A stretch of DNA of 53,120 nucleotides, taken from Streptomyces corynorhini. Its GTDB lineage: Bacteria; Actinomycetota; Actinomycetes; Streptomycetales; Streptomycetaceae. Below the pieces are notes generated by a model. It was not told the origin of the DNA and searched no databases. It saw only the letters and a program-made list of their open reading frames with translations. The position numbers were made by a program, and so were the translations under genes. Each line of letters starts with the position of its first letter. The stretch's first letter is position 1. The stretch lies in the NCBI RefSeq assembly GCF_003346515.1, contig NZ_QQNA01000085.1, positions 1 to 53,120 on the forward strand, written 5' to 3'. Positions 1-9,400 of this stretch are shown one piece after another.

Positions 1-798
1 CGGGGCGGGGTGGTCCGGGGCGCGTCGCTTCCGTAGCGGTCGGAGCGCGTCTCGGGTGCGTCGGCGGAAGACCAGGAACGCGGCGAACGCCGCGCAGCCG
101 AGCCACAGGAGCTGGATCGCGAGGCCCTGGGCAACCGACGCGGTGGAGAAGGCCGCGGACATGCTGGCCTGTACGGCCCCGTACGAGGGCAGGAAATGCA
201 CGACAGCGCTGTCGGATCCCGAACTGGACAGCGGGTTCTGGAGGGCGACATCGAGGATGCTGATCATCAGGATGGCGAACATTCCCTCGACCTCGCGGCC
301 GAGCACCGACCCGAAGACCACGCCCAGCGCCCCGTAGGTCAGCGCGGCGCAGAACAGCGCGGCGCCGAGCATGAGGGGCTGCCGGGGCGACCAGGCGAAT
401 CCGGCGGCGGCCGTGGCGTACGCGGCGATGGCGGCGCAGACCAGCGTGAGCGCGGAGAGCTTGGCGAGCACCAGGTGGAAGCGTGGGTATCCCGCCATCG
501 CCAGCCGCCGGTCGAAGGCGCCGCCCGTGAAGGTGGCGGCGAACATCATGAACCCGGCGATCAGCGTGACCGCGTTCAGCGCACCGGTGATCTGGGTGAG
601 GTGATTGCCGGGCGGGGACAGGACCTGGCCCGTGGCCCGCAGCCGGAAGGGTGCCGGGCGGTCGGGAATGGTCACGTAGGCCAGGACGATCCAGACGGGG
701 ATGTACACGACGACCAGCAGCATCGCGAACCGGTTGCGGGCGTGCCCGATCAACGCGTACCGGGAAGCCGTGGTGAACAGGGTCCAGTGCCTTCTCAT
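1..798 (-). CDS. ABC-2 type transporter permease (3' end outside window)
   Basis: This is a membrane permease of an ABC exporter, partnered with the ATPase gene just upstream. Reading the minus strand from the ATG at 798 gives 266 codons with no stop, so the C-terminus lies outside the window. The protein has several hydrophobic stretches, including residues near LLVVVYIPVWIVLAY close to the N-terminus, a FMMFAATFTGG segment, and later AALFCAALTYGALGVVFG. This spacing is typical of ABC-2 permeases. Its ATG overlaps the stop of the ATPase gene as ATGA, so the two are translationally coupled. Location beside the lipid-synthase genes suggests export of the lipid product or a precursor, which is inference. 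The substrate cannot be read from sequence. Confidence 0.85.
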   Translation of the reverse strand, partial: MRRHWTLFTTASRYALIGHARNRFAMLLVVVYIPVWIVLAYVTIPDRPAPFRLRATGQVLSPPGNHLTQITGALNAVTLIAGFMMFAATFTGGAFDRRLAMAGYPRFHLVLAKLSALTLVCAAIAAYATAAAGFAWSPRQPLMLGAALFCAALTYGALGVVFGSVLGREVEGMFAILMISILDVALQNPLSSSGSDSAVVHFLPSYGAVQASMSAAFSTASVAQGLAIQLLWLGCAAFAAFLVFRRRTRDALRPLRKRRAPDHPAP

Positions 799-1409
799 GC
801 CGCCTCCTCCGGCCGCCGGTCCTGGCGGGTGAGGCGCCCGCCCTCCAGACGCCACAGCTCGTCCAGCCGACCGACGTCGTACGCCAGGTGCGAGACGACC
901 AGCACCGAGCGTCCGGCGTCGCGCAACCCCGCCGCCAGCTCCCAGAAGCGCAGATACGTCTCCCAGTCGAAGCCCTGGTACGGCTCGTCCAGCAGCAGCA
1001 CGTCCGGGTCGTGCATGAGCGCCAGGGTGAGGTTCAGCTTCTGCCGCGAGCCCCCGCTGAGCAGACCCGCGCGCTGGTCGAGATACTCGGTGAAGGACAG
1101 GGCCTCCATCACCTCCTCGGCCCGCCGCAGATCCGGGAGCCCGTAGGCGTGCCGGAAGAGGTCCAGGTGCTGGCGGACGGTGAAGGAGTCGTCGAGGACC
1201 ACGGACTGCGGGCAGTAGCCGAACCTTCCGCTGTGGTGCACCGAGCCCCGGTCGGGGCCGAGTTCACCGGAGAGGATCTTGAGCAGCGTCGTCTTGCCCG
1301 CGCCGTTCTCCCCGACGATCCCGGCGAGGATCCCGGCCCGCAGACGGAGGTCCACGCCTCGCAGGACGGCGTGCCGACGGTAGGAATGATGCACTTGTCT
1401 GACGTCCAT
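795..1409 (-). CDS. ABC transporter ATP-binding protein
   Basis: This is the ATPase of the two-gene exporter with the downstream permease. The start is the ATG at 1409, giving 204 residues, a short but complete ABC domain. Walker A is GENGAGKT at residues 33-40, the Q-loop is FGYCPQSV, the signature is LSGGSRQ, Walker B is VLLLDEP and the switch His is in VVSHL. The open frame continues far upstream, but that part is Arg/Pro-rich noise over the tandem repeats and the acyltransferase gene. Its stop overlaps the permease start by four bases. The 200-base gap to the acyltransferase gene upstream holds 9-base repeats, so shared transcription is possible but not shown. Family is certain, substrate unknown. 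Confidence 0.9.
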   Translation of the reverse strand: MDVRQVHHSYRRHAVLRGVDLRLRAGILAGIVGENGAGKTTLLKILSGELGPDRGSVHHSGRFGYCPQSVVLDDSFTVRQHLDLFRHAYGLPDLRRAEEVMEALSFTEYLDQRAGLLSGGSRQKLNLTLALMHDPDVLLLDEPYQGFDWETYLRFWELAAGLRDAGRSVLVVSHLAYDVGRLDELWRLEGGRLTRQDRRPEEAA

Positions 1410-1477
1410 CGGGCCGCTCCCTCGATGCCAGGTCTTCCGGTCTTCGGGGCCATGTGCCCATGGGGCCACGGACGTCG

Positions 1478-1578
1478 GGCGCTTCGGGGCCACGGCGCCT
1501 CGGGGCTTCGGGGCTTCGGGGCGTCGGGGCTTCGAGGCTTCGAGGCTTCGGGCATCGGGGCTTTGGGCATCGGGGCTC
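1478..1578. repeat. Short tandem repeat (about GGGGCTTCG) in an intergenic gap
   Basis: Imperfect 9-base units of the type ggggcttcg, with variants ggggcgtcg and cttcgaggc, fill the gap between the acyltransferase stop (1610) and the ATPase start (1409). No gene is supported here. Open frames crossing it encode Pro/Glu/Ser/Lys periodic peptides that are products of the repeat. Confidence 0.75.
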
Positions 1579-1609
1579 ACGAGCGGCGGCGAACCGCTCC
1601 GCACATCCC

Positions 1610-2932
1610 TCACCCGGGCCCCTGTTCCTGCGCCAGTTCGGCCACGGCCCGCTCCCACAGCCCCGGCAGCGACTCCCCGAGGGGAAGTGCGCGGTCGGCC
1701 ACGAAGGACACCTCGGCCCAGGTGTCGAAGAACGACAGGCCCACCCCGAAGAGGTGCCCTGGCACGAGCAGGGGGAGCAGGGCGGTTCCCGTCACCCGGG
1801 TGTCGCCGAGGCCGCCCTTGTCGGCGAGGGGCATGGACGTGGCCATGACGTCGGTGACGCGCGGCGAGATCACCCGTCGCAGGTACCACGCGGTCGGACG
1901 GCCCGGCATGAACCGGACCATGTCCTGAATGGCCTGCCGCCAGGTGTCGCCCCGCAGCTTGCGGGTCCTCGCCATGACGCGGTCGAGTCGCCAGAGGGGC
2001 GAATCGCCGCTCCGGCCGCCCTCGGCGTTCCGGTCCTTCGGCCCTCTCCGTACGGGCAGTTCCAGCGGCACCGCGAAACAGCGATTGCCCCAGGTCTGAT
2101 CCTCGTCGGGGCGGCGCGCGTCGACGGGTACCAGGGCCGTCACCCGTGGGAGCGGTACGCGGGACCGCTCCGACCACGCCGCCAACGTCCCGGCGAGCGC
2201 CGCCAGGTGGACGTCGTGGGCGGAGCCGCCGCGCGCCGCGCCGATCCGGCGGAGCGCGTCCGCGGGGACCCGGCCGCGCCACAACCGCCGTTCGCCCGTG
2301 GGTACGAAGGGGGCGGCCGGACGAGGACCGCGGGCGACGAGGGAGCCGGACGCGAACTTCGCCGCCAGCCCGACGGCCGTGCCCACGCGCCGCGGCAGGT
2401 CGGCCCGGCGGCCCTTCGGAGGCACCGGGCGGGCCGAGGGCTCCCCGTCGCCCAGCAGGGTCCGGAACGTCATCGCGGCCGCCGCACCGTCCTGACAGGC
2501 GTGGCGGAAGCGGTAACACACCGCGTACCGGTCGGGCGCGTGGCCGTGGAGCAGCCAGACCCCCCAGTAGGCGCCGGGCGCGAACGGCGCGTTGAGCGCG
2601 GTGTGCAAGGCCGCGTCCCACTCCTCGGGGCCGTCCGCGACCACCTCGTGGACGTGCCGGTCGACGGCGAAGTCCGCGTCCGTCCGCCACCCGGAACGTC
2701 GCGTACCGCCCTCGACCCGGCTCGTCAGCAGGGGCAGTCGGGAGAGGCGGAAGCCCACGTACAGCCGCAGGTCCGCCAGGCTCGGGGGCGGGCCGCTCAG
2801 ATACGCGACGCCACCGGCGTCCCAACGGGCGTCGGGGCGGCGGCGCTCCATGCCGAGGAACGCGCGGTCGAGCGCGTGGGCGGGGTGGCGGGGCGAGGGA
2901 AGGGGCGGGACTGGCGGGACGGACCCGGGCAT
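1610..2932 (-). CDS. WS/DGAT-like O-acyltransferase (condensation-domain superfamily)
   Basis: This resembles wax ester synthase/diacylglycerol acyltransferases, which move an acyl group from acyl-CoA or a carrier to an alcohol. The start at 2932 is preceded by GGAG seven bases upstream and gives 440 residues, the usual family length. The HHxxxDG active-site motif appears as RHACQDG, with the catalytic second His at residue 144 and the first His replaced by Arg. A C-terminal segment ending in SFVADRALP resembles the WS/DGAT C-terminal domain. It is divergent from the lipid-synthase genes and upstream of an exporter pair, so a role in offloading or esterifying that product is plausible. A trehalose or peptide acyltransferase of the same fold is an alternative. 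Confidence 0.75.
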   Translation of the reverse strand: MPGSVPPVPPLPSPRHPAHALDRAFLGMERRRPDARWDAGGVAYLSGPPPSLADLRLYVGFRLSRLPLLTSRVEGGTRRSGWRTDADFAVDRHVHEVVADGPEEWDAALHTALNAPFAPGAYWGVWLLHGHAPDRYAVCYRFRHACQDGAAAAMTFRTLLGDGEPSARPVPPKGRRADLPRRVGTAVGLAAKFASGSLVARGPRPAAPFVPTGERRLWRGRVPADALRRIGAARGGSAHDVHLAALAGTLAAWSERSRVPLPRVTALVPVDARRPDEDQTWGNRCFAVPLELPVRRGPKDRNAEGGRSGDSPLWRLDRVMARTRKLRGDTWRQAIQDMVRFMPGRPTAWYLRRVISPRVTDVMATSMPLADKGGLGDTRVTGTALLPLLVPGHLFGVGLSFFDTWAEVSFVADRALPLGESLPGLWERAVAELAQEQGPG

Positions 2933-3565
2933 CGGAGGACTCCAGTTCGTACCGACGGGCGAACAGGCGAACATGCGGACAGGCGAGCGGACGGGCCGAC
3001 GGGCAACGGACGGGCGGACGGGCGGACGGACGGAAAGACGAACCGGGCGGGTGGCTCCGGAGCGCGCGCTGCGCCCCTGCCGTACCGGGACCAGCGCGCT
3101 CACCCCGCATGCCAACCAGGTTCGCGCGCGCCGGGACCATGTCCCGGCCCACGACCGTGGAACCACCCGAATGGAGGACATGGCCGCAGGCGACGCCGCA
3201 GCGGCCACTTCCGTCACGTACGTACCATCGCGCCCCTGAGCTGCGGCGGAGGTACCGCAGAACCGCCAGCGGCGCACCCGGATCTGGCGTGAGTACTCCG
3301 TTCAGGTGAGTGCGGCGCATCGGGGTCCCGTCGTCGCCCGCCTTCTGACACTGTGTGCGTTGCGTCAGCGGTCACCGGCTCCGGGGGGAGTTCCTGACGG
3401 CCCCTCGGGTGACCTCCGACGACGTGGTCACGCACGGACGCACCCGGCTCCACGCGTTGCCGAAATGCCCTGGTAGCTCCGCACCGACGACAACGCCCCT
3501 CCCCACCGCACGCGTTCACGGTCCCGCCCCATGCGAAGCCCTTCGAAGCCCTTGGAGTCAAGGTC
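2933..3565. other. Divergent intergenic region, 633 bases, no gene
   Basis: This region separates the divergent acyltransferase (minus) and reductase (plus) genes. It contains the 8-base repeats at 2944-3042 and a small inverted repeat at 3241-3260 (CTGCGG, 8-base spacer, CCGCAG). I found no convincing -10/-35 pair and no supported gene. The promoters for both arms of the lipid locus should lie here. Confidence 0.6.
2944..3042. repeat. Short tandem repeat (about GACGGGCG) upstream of the acyltransferase
   Basis: Degenerate 8-base units such as gacgggcg, gacaggcg and gacgggcc run directly upstream of the acyltransferase start. They fill the 5' leader of that gene. No protein coding is supported; open frames here are periodic Arg/Pro/Val or Gly/Arg/Thr peptides. 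Confidence 0.75.
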
Positions 3566-4726
3566 GTGCATGTCGCCCTCACCGGCGCCACCGGGTTCCT
3601 CGGACTGCGCCTGTTACGCGGTCTGCTCGCCGCACACCGATCGGTGACGGTCCTGGTCCACGCGGGCTCGGGCGACGCGCTGCGCCGTATCACCCGGTTC
3701 TTCGAACTGACCGGCTCCCCACAGGCGTTCACCGCCGGGCTGTCCGACCGGCTGCGGGTGGTGGAGACCGAGTTGGAGCGGCCGCGGCTGGGGCTCTCGG
3801 GGCGCGCCTTCGCGCAACTGGCCGACGGTCTCGGCGCGATCTGGCACAGCGCGGGCAGTATCAACCTGGAGGGAGACCTCCCCGAGCTGCGCCGGACCAA
3901 TGTCGAAGGCACCCGCCGCGTACTGGAGTTGGCCGCCGCCGGACGCGGCAGGCCCGTGGTCCACCACGTGAGTACCGCGTTCGTGGCCGGGGGGCGGCGC
4001 GAGGGCGTGGCGTACGAGGACGAGCTGGACGGCGCCTACGGCTTCGAGAACGCCTACGAACACTCCAAGTACGAGGCCGAGCAGCTGATCCACACCTGGT
4101 CCCGGGAGCACGCCCGGCCCGTCGTCGTGCTGCGGCCGAGCATCCTGGTCACGGACCTGCCGCCGCACCCGGAGCTGCCGTCGCATCCGCTCCAGGTCGT
4201 CGAGCGGATCATGCGCGACGCACACCGCACCGCCGCGGCCACGGTCCGGGGCGAGCGCGACGACGGCCGCCCCCGCGTCCGGCTGGTGGGCCACCCGCAC
4301 GGCCGGCTGAACCTGGTACAGGTCGAGCACGCGGCCGAGGTCATGGTGCGCCTCGCCGACCGGACGCCCTCCGGCGGCGTCGACACCTACCACGTCGTCC
4401 ATGACCGTGACGTGCCCGTGCCGACGGTGGTGACCCTGCTGGAGGAGCTGGTGCCGGTCTCGATCGAGCTGGTCGCCGCGGAGCCGGACGACCCGTCGGC
4501 CCTGGAGTCCCTGTTGGAGTTCTACCCGGGGCTGACGGCCTACCTCGCCCACCGGCGGCGCTTCGACGACACCCGGGTCAGGACCCTGCTCGGGCCTTCG
4601 GCGACCTCCGGCCGCGTGGACCTCGGCTATCTGCGCTCCGGGCTGGCCGGGAGGGAGCGGGTCCCCGCCGGGCCGCCACCGACCGTCGGTTGTCCGGCCG
4701 ACGTCCCGTCCGCGCCTCGTCCCTGA
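3566..4726 (+). CDS. Thioester-reductase-like extended SDR (NAD-binding_4 type)
   Basis: This resembles the reductase domains that release carrier- or CoA-bound acyl thioesters as aldehydes or alcohols. The GTG start at 3566 has GGAG eight bases upstream and gives 386 residues. The N-terminus carries the Rossmann motif TGATGFLG, followed by a Thr-Asn-Val-Glu-Gly segment, HHVSTAFVAG, and the catalytic YEHSK tetrad. These are marks of the male-sterility/thioester-reductase branch of extended SDRs. It lies 125 bases ahead of the enoyl reductase on the same strand and is probably cotranscribed with the lipid-synthase genes. I infer reductive release or tailoring of the lipid. A sugar-nucleotide epimerase is less likely given the TAFVAG motif. 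Confidence 0.8.
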   Translation: MHVALTGATGFLGLRLLRGLLAAHRSVTVLVHAGSGDALRRITRFFELTGSPQAFTAGLSDRLRVVETELERPRLGLSGRAFAQLADGLGAIWHSAGSINLEGDLPELRRTNVEGTRRVLELAAAGRGRPVVHHVSTAFVAGGRREGVAYEDELDGAYGFENAYEHSKYEAEQLIHTWSREHARPVVVLRPSILVTDLPPHPELPSHPLQVVERIMRDAHRTAAATVRGERDDGRPRVRLVGHPHGRLNLVQVEHAAEVMVRLADRTPSGGVDTYHVVHDRDVPVPTVVTLLEELVPVSIELVAAEPDDPSALESLLEFYPGLTAYLAHRRRFDDTRVRTLLGPSATSGRVDLGYLRSGLAGRERVPAGPPPTVGCPADVPSAPRP

Positions 4727-4851
4727 CTATCCGTCACCATGTGCGGGCGATCACCGGACCGGGTCCTGCGAGACCGCGCCTCCCGCGACCGGTTCAGCGC
4801 CGTCAGAAAGCCTCAGTGACCGTCAGCCCCGCCTCCCCCACTGGAGCCCCC

Positions 4852-6435
4852 GTGTCCGTCCTCGCCGCACCCGACTCCCCCGCCACGTGCCCGCCGGTCT
4901 TCACCCCCGACGGGATCGCCGCCCTCGCCCGGCGCATCCGGGAACCCGTCCACATCGTCAGCGGTCCCGACGGACGCGAGCTGGGGCTCGCGACCGGCTC
5001 CGTCACCGGCGTCCCGGTGCTCGGTACGCTGCCGCCGCTGTACCCCGAGTGGCTCGGCGGGCGCACCTTCTGCGCGGCGCACGGCATCCGTTTCCCCTAC
5101 GTCGCCGGGGAGATGGCGAACGGCATCGCGACCACCCGGATGGTGTCCGCGATGGCCCGTGCGGAGATGCTCGGGTTCTTCGGCGCGGGTGGCCTGGCCT
5201 ACGCGGACGTGGAGCGAGCCGTGCGCACACTGGCCGACGAGCTGCGTTCCCACCCGAACTGGGGGGTGAACCTGATCCACTCACCGGCAGAACCCGAGCT
5301 GGAGTTCCGCGTCGCCCAACTGCTGCTGCGGTGTGGTGTGCCCAGGATCTCGGCCTCGGCGTTCATGGAGCTGACCCCGGCCGTCGTGCTCTGCTCGGCC
5401 CGGGGGCTGCGCCGGGACCCGGACGGCCGGATCGTACGGCGTACGCGGATGCTCGCCAAGGTCTCCCGTCCCGAGGTGGCCGAGAGGTTCCTCTCGCCGG
5501 CCCCGGCCGCGCTGCTGGACCGGCTCGTCAGAGAGGGTGAACTGACACTTCAGGAGGCGGAGTTGGCGGCCCTGGTACCGGTGGCCGAGGACATCACCGT
5601 GGAGGCGGACAGCGGAGGGCACACCGACAACCGGCCCCTGTCGGTCCTGCTGCCGGGAATCGCCGCGCTGCGCGACACACTGTGCCGGCGCTTCGGCTAC
5701 CACCACGCGGTCGGGATCGGCGCGGCCGGCGGGCTGGGCACACCGGCCGCGGTGGCCGCGGCCTTCGCCCTCGGCGCGTCCTACGTGGTCGTCGGGTCGG
5801 TGAACCAGACGGCCACCGAGGCCGGGCTGTCCGACGAGGCCAAGGCGATGCTCTGCGAGGCGGATGTCGCCGATGTGGCGATGGCCCCGGCGGCGGACAT
5901 GTTCGAGCTGGGCGTCCGGCTGCAAGTCCTCTCCCGGGGAACGATGTTCGCCCAGCGGGCGGGCAGGCTCCACGCGGCGTACCGGACGTACGGTTCGCTG
6001 GAGGAGATCCCGGCCCCGGTGCGCGCGCCGATCGAACGGGACGTGCTGCGCGCCCCGTTCGACGAGGTCTGGCGGCGCACCGTCGCGTTCTGGGAGCGGC
6101 GCGATCCCGCCGAGATCACCCGCGCCGAGTCCGACCCGAAGCACCGTATGGCGCTGGTCTTCCGCTGGTACCTGGGCAGTTCGAGCCGGTGGGCGATCAC
6201 CGGCGAAACGGTCCGGCGCGCCGACTACCAGATCTGGTGCGGCCCGGCGATGGGGGCCTTCAACCGGTGGGCCGCGGGCACGTTCCTGGCCGAACCGGCG
6301 CACCGGTCGGTGGTGCAGATCGCGCTCAACCTGCTCGAAGGCGCGGCACTGCTCACCCGCGCCCATCAACTGCGCACCTACGGAGTGCCGTTGCCCTCCG
6401 GCGCGCTCGCCCACACCCCGTGCGCGCTGGGATGA
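4852..6435 (+). CDS. pfaD: PfaD-type enoyl reductase (FMN-dependent, PUFA-synthase family)
   Basis: This is the stand-alone trans-acting enoyl reductase of PUFA-synthase-like systems, which saturates the enoyl thioester during chain extension. The chosen GTG at 4852 has GGAG five bases upstream and gives 527 residues; GTG 4816 and ATG 4690 are in-frame alternatives without good ribosome-binding sites. The protein has a TIM-barrel flavin-binding core similar to nitronate monooxygenases, with GVNLIHSP, the EADSGGHTDNRP segment and the GAAGGLGTP phosphate-binding loop. The C-terminal part (YLGSSSRW, GPAMGAFN) is characteristic of PfaD rather than FabK. Its stop overlaps an ATG as ATGA, coupling it to the first megasynthase. 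Confidence 0.9.
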   Translation: MSVLAAPDSPATCPPVFTPDGIAALARRIREPVHIVSGPDGRELGLATGSVTGVPVLGTLPPLYPEWLGGRTFCAAHGIRFPYVAGEMANGIATTRMVSAMARAEMLGFFGAGGLAYADVERAVRTLADELRSHPNWGVNLIHSPAEPELEFRVAQLLLRCGVPRISASAFMELTPAVVLCSARGLRRDPDGRIVRRTRMLAKVSRPEVAERFLSPAPAALLDRLVREGELTLQEAELAALVPVAEDITVEADSGGHTDNRPLSVLLPGIAALRDTLCRRFGYHHAVGIGAAGGLGTPAAVAAAFALGASYVVVGSVNQTATEAGLSDEAKAMLCEADVADVAMAPAADMFELGVRLQVLSRGTMFAQRAGRLHAAYRTYGSLEEIPAPVRAPIERDVLRAPFDEVWRRTVAFWERRDPAEITRAESDPKHRMALVFRWYLGSSSRWAITGETVRRADYQIWCGPAMGAFNRWAAGTFLAEPAHRSVVQIALNLLEGAALLTRAHQLRTYGVPLPSGALAHTPCALG

Positions 6436-6491
6436 GCGGCCCCGGTGCCCCGGATCCGTCAGCTCCCGCCGTCCGACCCCGAGGAGAGACC

Positions 6492-9400
6492 GTGACCGCC
6501 TCCACCCCGCGCCAGGTGCCCGTCGCCGTGGTCGGTGTCGGCGCCCTCGCGCCCGGCGCGACGGACGCGGCCGGCTACTGGCGGATCGTGACCGGCGGCC
6601 GGGACATGATGACCGAGGTGCCGGCCTCCCGCTGGCTGGTCGCGGACCACTACGATCCGGATCCGGCGGCCCCCGACAAGACGTACGCCCGCCGGGGCGC
6701 GTTCCTGCCGGACATCGACTTCGACCCGATGGCGTACGGTGTGCCGCCCACCAGCCTGTCCACGACGGACACCGCGCAGCTGCTGGCCCTGATGGTGGCC
6801 GACCAGGTGCTGACCGACGCCGGTGGTCTGCGGGACATGGACCGGGACCGGGTCGGCGTCGTCCTCGGAGTCTCCGCTCTGGAGCTGCTTCCGCACATGT
6901 ACGGCCGCACCGAACGCCCCGTGTGGTTCAAGGCGTTACGGGAGAGCGGCCTCTCCGAGGCCGAGGCGCGGGCCGTGTGCGACCGCATCGCCGCGTACTA
7001 CACACCGTGGAGCGAGTCGGCCTTCCCTGGGCTGCTCAGCAATGTCGTCGCGGGCCGGATCGCCAACCGGTTCGATCTGCACGGCTCCAACCACACCACC
7101 GACGCGGCCTGCGCCAGCTCCCTGGCGGCGCTGTCCACCGCGGTCGGCGAGCTGGCGCTCGGCCGGGCCGACCTGGTGATCAGCGGCGGTGTGGACACCG
7201 GCAACGGCATCGGCATGTTCCTGTCCTTCTCCAAGACCCCCGCGCTGTCACCGAGCGGTGACTGCCGGCCGTTGTCGGACGCGGCGGACGGCACGATGCT
7301 CGGCGAGGCCGTCGTCATGTACGCGCTCAAGCGGCTGTCCGACGCGGAGCGGGACGGCGACCGCGTCCACGCGGTGATCCGGGGCATCGGCTCCTCGTCC
7401 GACGGCAGGAGTTCGGCGATCTACGCGCCGCTGCCCGCCGGACAGGCGCGCGCCCTGCGCCGCGCCTACGAGGAAGCGGGCTACGCGCCGGGGACCGTGG
7501 AGCTGGTGGAGGCGCACGGAACGGGTACGAAGGCCGGGGACACCGCGGAACTCGACGCGCTGACCGAGGTGTTCGGCGCGGCCGGGCGCACGGACGGACC
7601 GTGGTGCGCGATCGGGTCGGTCAAGTCGCAGATCGGCCACACCAAGTGCGCGGCGGGAGCGGCGGGGCTGCTCAAGGCGGTCATGGCCCTGCACCACAAG
7701 GTGCTGCCGCCGACCATCAAGGTCGATCGGCCGAACCCGGCCGCCGCCGTCCCCGGCGGCCCGTTCTACGTCAACACCGCGGCCAGGCCCTGGGTACGGC
7801 CCGCCGGTCACCCGCGCCGGGCGTCGGTGTCGAGCTTCGGCTTCGGAGGCAGCAACTTCCACGTCACACTGGAGGAGTACGTGCCCTCGGGCACCGCGGG
7901 CCGGGTACCGCCGCGCCACCGCCGCGCGGCGAGCGAACTCCTCCTGTTCAGCGGCGCGTCGCCGTCCGACCTGGTGGCGCCGGACACCGACGGCGGCCGT
8001 CCGCTGGCCGCGCTCGCGCGGGACAGCCACCGCGCGTTCTCGCCCACCGCCGCGGTGCGGCTGGCCGTCGTCGTCGGCGACGTCGAGGAGCTGCGGGAGG
8101 AGTTCACGCGGGCGCTCGCGCTGATCCGGCGGCAGCCCGGCACGGCGTTCTCGACACCGAGCGGTGCCCGGTACGCCCCGGGGCCACCCGTGCCCGGCCG
8201 TATCGGCTTCCTGTTCCCGGGGCAGGGGTCCCAGTACGTGGGGATGGGCGCCGATCTCGCCATGCTGGCACCGGCCGCGCAGCGTGTGTGGGACCGGCTG
8301 GGCGGCGCCGAGTTCGACGGACTGCCACTGCACCGGGTGGTGTTCCCACCGCCCGCCTTCACCGGAGCGGAGCGTGCCGCCCGGCAGGCGTCGCTGGCCG
8401 CCACCGAGTGGGCGCAGCCCGCGCTCGCGGTGCACTCGCTCGCGGCGCTGGAGGTGGTGCGGTCCTTGGGGCTGCGGCCCGACTGCGTGGCGGGCCACAG
8501 CTTCGGCGAGCTGGTGGCGCTGCACTGCGCGGGCGTCCTGGACGCCGAGTCGCTGGTCACGGTGGCCCGCAGACGCGGCGAGCTGATGCGGGACGCCGGT
8601 GCGTCGCCGGGCGCCATGCTCGCCGTGGCGACGGATCGCGCGCGCGTGGCGGCGGTCCTGGCCGGGGACGGACTCGGCGACATCTGGGCGGCGAACCACA
8701 ACTCGCCGCTTCAGACGGTACTTTCGGGGACGCTGGAGGCGGTCGCGCGGGCCGAGGCGGTGTTCGCCGCCGAGCGGGTCGACACCCGGCGGCTGGCCAC
8801 CTCGACCGCCTTCCACAGCCCGCTGGTCGCCCCGGCCGGTGAGCCGCTCGCCGCCTTCCTGCGCACGGTCCCGCTCACGGGGCCCCGGATCGACGTCTAC
8901 GGCAACGCGGACGCGGCCCCGTACCCGGCCTCGCCCGACGAGGTGCGCCGCAAGCTCGCCGGACATCTCGCCTCGCCCGTGCTCTTCCAGGACCAGATCG
9001 AGGCGATGTACGCGGCGGGGGTACGGACGTTCGTCGAGGTGGGCGCGGGCGCCGCGCTGACCGGTCTGGTCGGGCAGATTCTCGGCGACCGCGAGCACGC
9101 GGCGGTCCCGCTGGACCGGCCCGGCCGGTCCGGGATCGACACGCTGCACAGCGCGCTCGGCGAACTGGCCGTACGCGGTGTGCCCCTCGATCTCGCCCCT
9201 CTCTGGGCCCCGTACACCCCGCTCGAAGCGGCGGCGAGGGCGGCCGGGCCCCGGATGGCCGTGAAGATCAGCGGAGCCAACCACGGTCAGCTCTACCCGC
9301 CCCGCGCCGGAGCCGCCGACCCACCGCCGCCGCTGCCTCCGCCTCCGCCATCTCCCTCCACGCCCCTGCCTCCGCCCGCACCCGCATCCGCATCCGCACC

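Noticed and set aside
3241..3260. Inverted repeat CTGCGG-N8-CCGCAG as an operator of the lipid locus
   Set aside because: Such short GC-rich inverted repeats arise often by chance here, and no second copy was found near the other lipid genes.
795..3320. Single 841-residue frame across the ABC ATPase and acyltransferase on the minus strand
   Set aside because: Only the last 204 residues are a protein domain. The rest lies over repeats and the acyltransferase gene in another phase, and is Arg/Pro-rich.
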